Below are positions 45,379 to 50,777 of a stretch of 50,777 nucleotides of DNA, piece after piece. Source of the DNA: Desulfocapsa sp. (GTDB taxonomy: Bacteria > Desulfobacterota > Desulfobulbia > Desulfobulbales > Desulfocapsaceae); the NCBI GenBank assembly GCA_024763035.1, contig JANTGG010000007.1, positions 1 to 50,777 on the forward strand, in the 5' to 3' direction. Made by a program: the position numbers and the translations under genes. Each line of letters opens with the position of its first letter. Within the stretch, counting starts at the first letter, position 1. Below the pieces are notes generated by a model, which searched no databases, was not told where the DNA came from, and saw only the letters and a list, made by a program, of their open reading frames with translations.

Positions 45379-47072
45379 GTAACAGGAGCGGAAGGATTTA
45401 TAATCTTTTCAAGAAAAACTCTGGTAATCATATAGGTGGGAACAACGCCGTGAATTCCCATGGATCCTGAAGCGAGTGTCTCTCCAAAATGAAGAGGATT
45501 ATCCGATGCGTAATAGGCGTACCTGGTTCGTACATCTTTGGAAACATGCCCTCGAATGATTGCAGCACTGATTGCCCGCTGATAATGTCCTCCCTCCATT
45601 TCAAGCCCCACAGCCCTCCAGTTTGAATCGTGGAATCTGGCGAGGACATCACGATTCTGCAGGGAGGTGCCAAGCACTGTAACCATTGGTCCCACATGGA
45701 TGGGGTACCCCTTGTCAAAATCAGTCACATCAATATCGTTTTCCACAATATAGTTATTGGGGGTTCCTTCCATAACATGGGCAGTGGCAAGCATGATATC
45801 ACCCTTGCTGCCACCAAGTGTTCCAGCCTTTCCCATGATGGAGATGGATACCGTATCCAGCACTTCCTTCTGGCTGACATCTCCACCGGGATCAAGCAGT
45901 TCATCAAGGATATCAAAGGCCTGAGCGCCAAAAGCATAATCAATGACAATAATCAGCGGCTGCTGTTTTTTTACATACTCAAAGTCACACTGAATACCCG
46001 GATGAATATTCTCCGGGATATTTTTTGCCGTATCAATGACCATCACATCTATGTTTGATTCGGATGTGTCTGCAAGGGAGGTAAAGCCGAACTCCGCTGC
46101 AAATTCATTTACCCCTTCCTCATGCTCACGAATCTCTGTTATCATTTCATAGAGGTCTTCCGGAACCTCCCGATCCTTGGAACGAAGGTATCCGGCACCA
46201 TAAAAAATATTTTTCATGGAGTGCATATTGGCGCTGACAATATGAATCTTCCGCCGCTCCAGATTGTTGTGCAAAAGATGACGTTTCACATTATCTGCCC
46301 AGATGGAGGCATACTGGTGCAGCCCGATCATCTCCTGCAGGGAAGGAGTAAAATACACGGTAAGAAAATCGGTTGTGGATTTCACTTCTTCAATTATCCG
46401 TTTCCCCATGGAATGAATAATGGAAAACAGCCCGCTGTTACTCTGCTCCGCACGGCTCCGGTGCCCCTCCATAGAGTTATAACTTTCCCTGGTTTCCCGA
46501 TAGGTTCTGCCGAGGATGATGGAAAGATTCCAGATAGCCTGATCGAGTTCAGCACCCTCAAGACTTCTCTGCTCAACGGCCCTTTCCAGATCATGCCATT
46601 CGGTGCAGGTACCGCCTTCCTTGTTGCAGATCTGCCGGTGAATTTTCTGAGCCTCGATATTTAGAAATGTGAGGTGGGTAAGAATATCATACACCTCTGT
46701 CATGCCACGGGAGATGACAAAACAGATCTCTTTTTCAGAGACGATATAGGAGAGCCTTCTACGTTTAAGGGGGATAACTTTTTTAAAAGAGGTGTCTCTG
46801 AAATCTTCACCTGCGGTAAGGATAATGCGGGTGCATTTTTCGATACCACGAGGCATCCTGTCCATCACATATTCGAGCCCATGCAATTCGACCATGCGAT
46901 GATCACTCATGGTTCCATAAATCTCGGGGTCAAACGTCATCAGAGACTCTGAGAGTTTATCCCCTGTTTTTCCAGACGGGCGGTAATAGCCCCTCAGCAC
47001 AAGAGCATCCGCGATGGTTTTAAATGTCCGGATCGCCAGACGGGCACGCTGAGAACCTGAAAGTTCTTTCAT
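45366..47072 (-). CDS. Large conserved protein of unknown function (possibly DUF6909) with nucleoside-phosphorylase-like C-terminus
   Basis: The 568-residue soluble protein lacks signal and membrane segments. The N-terminal 300 residues are helical and charged (RARLAIRTFKTIADALVLRGYY; EYVMDRMPRGIEKCTRII). The C-terminal half contains VMVIDTAKNIPENIHPG, VTVLGTSLQNRDVLARF and GLEMEGGHYQRAISAA (EMEG at 491-494). The last recalls the active-site EMEG/DMEG of nucleoside phosphorylases and AMP nucleosidase, with a preceding GTS and an Asp. I suspect DUF6909 for the family but cannot test it. GGAG precedes the ATG. It overlaps the following histidine kinase gene by 13 bases and lies downstream of the cold-shock gene terminator. 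Function unassigned. Confidence 0.8.
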   Translation of the reverse strand: MKELSGSQRARLAIRTFKTIADALVLRGYYRPSGKTGDKLSESLMTFDPEIYGTMSDHRMVELHGLEYVMDRMPRGIEKCTRIILTAGEDFRDTSFKKVIPLKRRRLSYIVSEKEICFVISRGMTEVYDILTHLTFLNIEAQKIHRQICNKEGGTCTEWHDLERAVEQRSLEGAELDQAIWNLSIILGRTYRETRESYNSMEGHRSRAEQSNSGLFSIIHSMGKRIIEEVKSTTDFLTVYFTPSLQEMIGLHQYASIWADNVKRHLLHNNLERRKIHIVSANMHSMKNIFYGAGYLRSKDREVPEDLYEMITEIREHEEGVNEFAAEFGFTSLADTSESNIDVMVIDTAKNIPENIHPGIQCDFEYVKKQQPLIIVIDYAFGAQAFDILDELLDPGGDVSQKEVLDTVSISIMGKAGTLGGSKGDIMLATAHVMEGTPNNYIVENDIDVTDFDKGYPIHVGPMVTVLGTSLQNRDVLARFHDSNWRAVGLEMEGGHYQRAISAAIIRGHVSKDVRTRYAYYASDNPLHFGETLASGSMGIHGVVPTYMITRVFLEKIINPSAPVTCDS

Positions 47073-47104
47073 AAGTAACTCCGGTAAAGACGGAAGTACA
47101 TTGC

Positions 47105-47142
47105 AAAAAAAAAGGGACGAACCACAAAATGGCTCGCCCCTT
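47105..47142 (-). terminator. Intrinsic terminator of the cold-shock gene
   Basis: The arms 47112-47124 and 47130-47142 pair over 13 positions. The two A-C mismatches seen on the plus strand become G-U wobbles on the minus-strand RNA, and a run of nine A (47105-47113) gives the terminal U tract on that strand. It is the clearest terminator in the window. Confidence 0.9.
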
Positions 47143-47167
47143 AAAACTTACAAAAAAACGACTTACA

Positions 47168-47368
47168 TCATATTTTCTGCACGTTAGCTGCTGCAGGACC
47201 TTTAGGACCTTCGGTGATTTCAAATTCTACGCGATCACCTTCGTTCAAAGTTTTAAAACCATCAGATACAATCGCTGAATAGTGAACGAAAACATCTTTT
47301 CCACCATCCTGCTCTAAAAATCCAAAACCCTTTGCCTCATTAAACCACTTAACTGTTCCTTCTAACAT
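47168..47368 (-). CDS. CspA-family cold-shock protein
   Basis: The 66-residue single-stranded nucleic acid binding protein has both RNP motifs, [10 protein letters not shown] and DVFVHYSAI, and the usual [11 protein letters not shown] start and PAAANVQ end. Such proteins act as RNA chaperones. GAGGAG is placed about 13 bases before the ATG, a little far. A 300-base upstream gap may contain a long 5' leader as in cspA genes of enterobacteria. A strong terminator follows. Confidence 0.95.
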   Translation of the reverse strand: MLEGTVKWFNEAKGFGFLEQDGGKDVFVHYSAIVSDGFKTLNEGDRVEFEITEGPKGPAAANVQKI

Positions 47369-47685
47369 AATAAACTTTGAACTCCTCAGTTCTGATCAAC
47401 TACGTGATCATGCTTTTTTCTGTTGTACAGCCGCAAAACTCCTGCGAACAATGCAGGAAAGAGCAGTTAAAAAACGCAAACAGGCTCCCTTTCTGACACC
47501 ATACAATTTATACGTATTTCTATACTACCCAAAGGTATTTCAAAATACCAGAGAAAAAGAACAATTAGCGATCTTTTTTTATTCTCACACGATTACAAAC
47601 CCTTAGAGATGTATCATCCTTCGGACACAGTCCCTTCATCACGGGAAAAGAAAGAATTTTTACACCGTGATCAGATTTCCCATGC
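47369..47685. other. 317-base leader and promoter region of the cold-shock gene
   Basis: No gene is seen. A perfect inverted repeat GGTATTT-CA-AAATACC lies at 47534-47549 and may be an operator. ATCACGG/CCGTGAT (about 47627 and 47663) follows the gpmI stop and may fold in its mRNA. Several AT-rich -10-like boxes exist but none has a well spaced -35. Confidence 0.45.
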
Positions 47686-49314
47686 TTATTTTTGCAACTG
47701 CAGCAGGGAAGGCTCATACTCTGCAGGTGCTTCATAACCGAGAAGATTCATAAGAGTAGCAGCAATATTTGCTAATCCGGGCTCTTTTCCAGGGCACAGG
47801 GAGAAAGTATTTACCCCGCTGAAATCCTTAATAATGCAAGGCACAGGATTTTTGGTGTGGGCTACCATTGGTGTACGTACCCCATCCTTTTCATTCCACA
47901 TACAGTCTGCATTCCCGTGGTCTGCGGTAACAAGTGCCACTCCTTTTGCCTTCTGTAAAACAGGCAGGATTCGTCTCAGCATCAAATCAACAGTCTCAAC
48001 AGCGATACGAACCGAGACAGGTACTCCGGTGTGACCAACCATATCACCATTTGCAAAGTTCAGCCGGATAAACTTAAACTTGCCTCCTGCAATCGCTTCA
48101 ATCACATGATCCGTAATCTCCGCGGCCTTCATCCATGGACGCAGGTCAAATGTTATTTTATCAGAAGCGATTTCCACATACTTCTCCAGCTCCTCATTAA
48201 TGTATCCGGACTTATTCCCATTCCAGAAGTAGGTCACATGACCAAATTTCTGTGTTTCCGAAATGGCATAGGAGGTGACACCGGCAGCACACAGATAATC
48301 ACTTAGAGTATTTTCGATACACGGAGGCTCAACCAGATAATGCGCAGGAATATCAGCATCACCGTCGTACTGCATCATGCCGCAGTAAAAAACGTCGGGA
48401 TACCGGACTCGTTCAAAGGCGGTAAACTCCCTTTCATCAAACGCCCTGGAGAGTTCAATGGCGCGGTCTCCCCGAAAGTTAAAGAGGATAACACTGTCTC
48501 CGTCTTCTATCGTACCGACCGGTTTTCCACCGCGTTCCACAACAAAACTGTCCATGTACTGATCGGTCATATCCGGATCTTCGTCATAGTACTGCCGTAT
48601 CGCCTCACAGGCGGAGGAAAACCTTCTGCCTTCACCAAGAACGTGTGCCTGCCAGCCCTTTTCCACAATACTCCAGTCGGCCTCGTACCTGTCCATGGTC
48701 ACATTCATGCGACCACCACCGGAAGCAATACAGTAATCCCTGCCCTCCGTTGACATGGCAGCAAGTTTTTCTTCAAGGGGCCGAAAAAATGACAACGCGC
48801 TTTTAGGGGCAACATCGCGACCATCGAGCAATCCATGCACCCGAACGCGCTGAACATTCTCCTTAACACACTGATCCAGCATCATATTCAGCTGCTCCAC
48901 ATGACTGTGCACATTCCCGTCAGAGACCATCCCGATAAAATGGAGGGTGGAGCCTTTTACAGCACGTTCACAGGCTGTCCGCCAGGCATGCCCACGAAAG
49001 ATATCTCCGGAATGGAGGGCAATATTCACAAGTTTTGCCCCCTGGGCAAAGATGCGGCCTGCCCCCAGAGCATTATGCCCGACCTCAGAATTTCCCATAT
49101 CGCCGTCGGAAGGTAAACCAACAGCTGTGCCATGGGCTTTCAGGGTGGTAAACAGCTCACCCTGCATGAGTTCATCAAGGACAGGAGTGTATGCCTGGGC
49201 AACACCGTCGGTTTCATCACCGGGACCAATCCCGACACCATCCATAATAACGGTAACAAGGGGACCGGGGAAGCTGTTATAACCGGGTAGAGCACGTAGA
49301 GTGAGATCTGACAT
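47686..49314 (-). CDS. gpmI: 2,3-bisphosphoglycerate-independent phosphoglycerate mutase
   Basis: The enzyme interconverts 3- and 2-phosphoglycerate using two Mn ions. From the ATG at 49314, which has AGGAAG six bases upstream, the protein has 542 residues. Metal and active-site motifs are TVIMDGVGIG, GDMGNSEVGH with the phospho-acceptor Ser76, VHGLLDGRDVAPKSAL, GGGRMNVTMDRY-like segment, NFANGDMVGHTG and VTADHGNADCMW. An earlier in-frame start at 49359 adds 15 residues without support. It appears to be a single-gene unit, divergent from the prepilin gene. Confidence 0.96.
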   Translation of the reverse strand: MSDLTLRALPGYNSFPGPLVTVIMDGVGIGPGDETDGVAQAYTPVLDELMQGELFTTLKAHGTAVGLPSDGDMGNSEVGHNALGAGRIFAQGAKLVNIALHSGDIFRGHAWRTACERAVKGSTLHFIGMVSDGNVHSHVEQLNMMLDQCVKENVQRVRVHGLLDGRDVAPKSALSFFRPLEEKLAAMSTEGRDYCIASGGGRMNVTMDRYEADWSIVEKGWQAHVLGEGRRFSSACEAIRQYYDEDPDMTDQYMDSFVVERGGKPVGTIEDGDSVILFNFRGDRAIELSRAFDEREFTAFERVRYPDVFYCGMMQYDGDADIPAHYLVEPPCIENTLSDYLCAAGVTSYAISETQKFGHVTYFWNGNKSGYINEELEKYVEIASDKITFDLRPWMKAAEITDHVIEAIAGGKFKFIRLNFANGDMVGHTGVPVSVRIAVETVDLMLRRILPVLQKAKGVALVTADHGNADCMWNEKDGVRTPMVAHTKNPVPCIIKDFSGVNTFSLCPGKEPGLANIAATLMNLLGYEAPAEYEPSLLQLQK

Positions 49315-49526
49315 AATTCTTCCTTTCGTATAAACAATAGAACTGTGAATTGCCGACATATTTTAAACTCGCTGTTGCAACTCACTACCACAATCGCTCG
49401 CAAGGGGCGAACTCCTGCATCCAATCCAGATTACCTGTGCTTTGATGGTAATCCCGTAATTTTATAAGCGGTATATACTGAAAATGCCAGGAATTTGCTA
49501 CAGAGTTGGGCTGAAAACGGAGACGG

Positions 49527-49556
49527 TTGATTTGTACGGTGGAAATAAGGTATTAT
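49527..49556 (+). promoter_or_regulatory. Sigma70-like promoter of the prepilin gene
   Basis: TTGATT (49527-49532) and TATTAT (49551-49556) are 18 bases apart. The transcript would start near 49563, leaving a 5' leader of about 55 bases with GAGGT before the ATG. Confidence 0.5.
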
Positions 49557-49617
49557 AAAAAAAGAGAAGATAGACTTCTTTATACTGACCATAGTGACTT
49601 TTACCTTGAGGTATTTT

Positions 49618-50541
49618 ATGGCATTGATCATTTCAAAAAAAATCAACAACAGGAAAGGATTCAGTCTTATAGAATTAAGTCTGGTGCTGGTGATCGTCGG
49701 GATGATTCTTTCGGTGGGAGTCGGGGTAATGAACAGCCTGACGAAGAAAAGTAAGCTCACCAGAGAGAAGACAAACCTCAGTGCCATCAAAAATGCCCTT
49801 GTTTCCTATGGTCTCAGCCACGGAAGACTCCCCGCAGCCAATCCACCCGGTGAGCTGCCTTTTCTTGAAATCAATTTCAGCGCTGCGGAAAAAGATGTAT
49901 GGGGCATCCCCTACCGCTACGACGTGACCAATATCCTGACCACCACCACCCCGAAGAATTTCTGTAGCACCCTTTACCAGCTCTCCAATCTCTACAACTG
50001 GGGAAATCCATATGGCGGCGCATGTAATGGAAGTAATATCGTCTGTGTCACAGATACCACAGATGGATCCAACAACGGTAGAATAGCCTCAACCACACAA
50101 GGCTATTATATTGCCGCCTATATCAGCAGCAATGGTGAAAACCATACGGCTGGAGCCAAGAACAGCAACAATAACCGGGAGCATGAAATGCTTTCAAACC
50201 CCTTCGACGTTACGGTGAATCGTGATGATATTGTTGAAGAGCTGAGTTTTTCAGAATTATCGGATAAGGCATGTAACGACCAGAACACATCGATAGATGT
50301 GACAATAAGCGGCTCGGAAGGATTCCTGAACAACTCCGGAACAATCCCCTGCGACCCCGGTACTGGATTTGCAACAGGGACAACTGTAAGCATTCGTCTT
50401 GGACAAACAATTTATTCCGGAGTTGCCTGTATCAACAGTGTCCCGTTTGAAGATATTGCCAAATGTGATGCAGGGCTTCCCATAGCCGCTTGTGCATCAG
50501 GTCCCACCTATGACGGAGCTGTAACACTTACCCTACCGTAA
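49618..50541 (+). CDS. Prepilin-type (type III signal) pseudopilin-like protein
   Basis: From the ATG at 49618 (GAGGT six bases upstream) the protein has 307 residues; a GTG at 49594 is an alternative. The leader NRKG is followed by FSLIELSLVLVIVGMILSV, with cleavage after Gly14 and the conserved Glu at position 5 of the mature protein, the substrate pattern of PilD peptidase. The periplasmic part has eight or more Cys, probably in disulfides, and Asn/Thr/Ser-rich stretches. No other pilus or type II secretion assembly gene is adjacent. It may be a minor pilin or pseudopilin; which machine it joins is not visible. Confidence 0.88.
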   Translation: MALIISKKINNRKGFSLIELSLVLVIVGMILSVGVGVMNSLTKKSKLTREKTNLSAIKNALVSYGLSHGRLPAANPPGELPFLEINFSAAEKDVWGIPYRYDVTNILTTTTPKNFCSTLYQLSNLYNWGNPYGGACNGSNIVCVTDTTDGSNNGRIASTTQGYYIAAYISSNGENHTAGAKNSNNNREHEMLSNPFDVTVNRDDIVEELSFSELSDKACNDQNTSIDVTISGSEGFLNNSGTIPCDPGTGFATGTTVSIRLGQTIYSGVACINSVPFEDIAKCDAGLPIAACASGPTYDGAVTLTLP

Positions 50542-50692
50542 GAGAAGAGAGGGAAGCTATCAGGTGAAAGAGGGCAGAAAAAAAAACTATTCCGAGATAA
50601 GTATTTTTGCACTCCACCAACAATCAGCTACTTACAAGGTTTGTGTGAATTGATCTCACAAAGTCGGGTTTGGAAAGAACAGCAACCAGCAG

Positions 50693-50725
50693 CACCCACC
50701 TGAAAACAAATTTTCCAGGTGGGTG
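50693..50725. terminator. Strong hairpin downstream of the prepilin gene
   Basis: CACCCACCTG (50693-50702) is matched by CAGGTGGGTG (50716-50725), extended inside by AAAA/TTTT with one bulged base, giving about 14 pairs and a 4-base loop. No T-run follows. It lies about 150 bases after the prepilin stop and probably ends transcription or serves a gene beyond the window. Confidence 0.5.
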
Positions 50726-50777
50726 ATCATTGCCGAAGTTTATGGAATATCAAGCCTGATAACCATTGTCACAGTAA

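Overview
The window reads as a chromosomal segment of a strict anaerobe, most likely a sulfate-reducing or sulfur-disproportionating member of the Desulfobacterota (Desulfobulbales-like). The basis is a bacterial-type CO dehydrogenase/acetyl-CoA synthase (Wood-Ljungdahl) operon together with Gram-negative envelope genes (kdsB, lipoprotein and Tat-type signals, L,D-transpeptidase), type IV pilus ATPases and membrane histidine kinases. The taxonomic placement is inference from gene content; no rRNA or tRNA gene was seen.

Region 1 (1-9899, all minus strand) is a carbonyl-branch operon read folD, cooS, metF::acsD, acsB, acsC, and then the first 58 codons of a NuoG/FdhA-type [2Fe-2S] protein cut by the window edge. 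Its most striking member is a 909-residue protein that joins a methylene-tetrahydrofolate reductase to the small corrinoid/iron-sulfur protein subunit. The two are separated by a long Ala/Pro and Ala/Lys/Glu linker that contains a well-formed internal ribosome binding site and ATG. These genes make or break the methyl and carbonyl halves of acetyl-CoA.

Region 2 (9900-30382) is mostly housekeeping: a Tat-exported M15/DUF882 protein and an L,D-transpeptidase (peptidoglycan), NAD-malic enzyme, a KamA-family radical SAM aminomutase with a promoter so close that its mRNA may be leaderless, an HDOD-GGDEF cyclic-di-GMP protein, a Cys-rich unknown, priA/galU (4-base overlap), hrpA, a kdsB-mdh-CofD/YvcK-like operon, and rsmJ.

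Region 3 (about 30424-31269) is a small accessory island: a MazF/PemK-type toxin and ribbon-helix-helix-type antitoxin with their own promoter. It is bounded by a perfect 7-base inverted pair (GTTAGCC / GGCTAAC) and followed by a foldable attC-like segment. It has the layout of a single integron gene cassette inserted at the 3' end of pilT.

Region 4 (31257-38288, minus) holds a periplasmic binding lipoprotein, a large hybrid histidine kinase, a small conserved protein and two tandem PilT-family ATPases, one of which lacks the His-box histidine. Region 5 (38386-50777) holds rlmH, a YkgJ-like Cys-cluster protein, YqgE, glgB, a 57-residue unknown protein, a DUF4126 membrane protein, a histidine kinase overlapping a 568-residue unknown protein with a nucleoside-phosphorylase-like EMEG segment, a cold-shock protein with a clear terminator, gpmI, and a lone prepilin-like protein. 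No CRISPR array, tRNA, rRNA, transposase, integrase or prophage gene was recognised.
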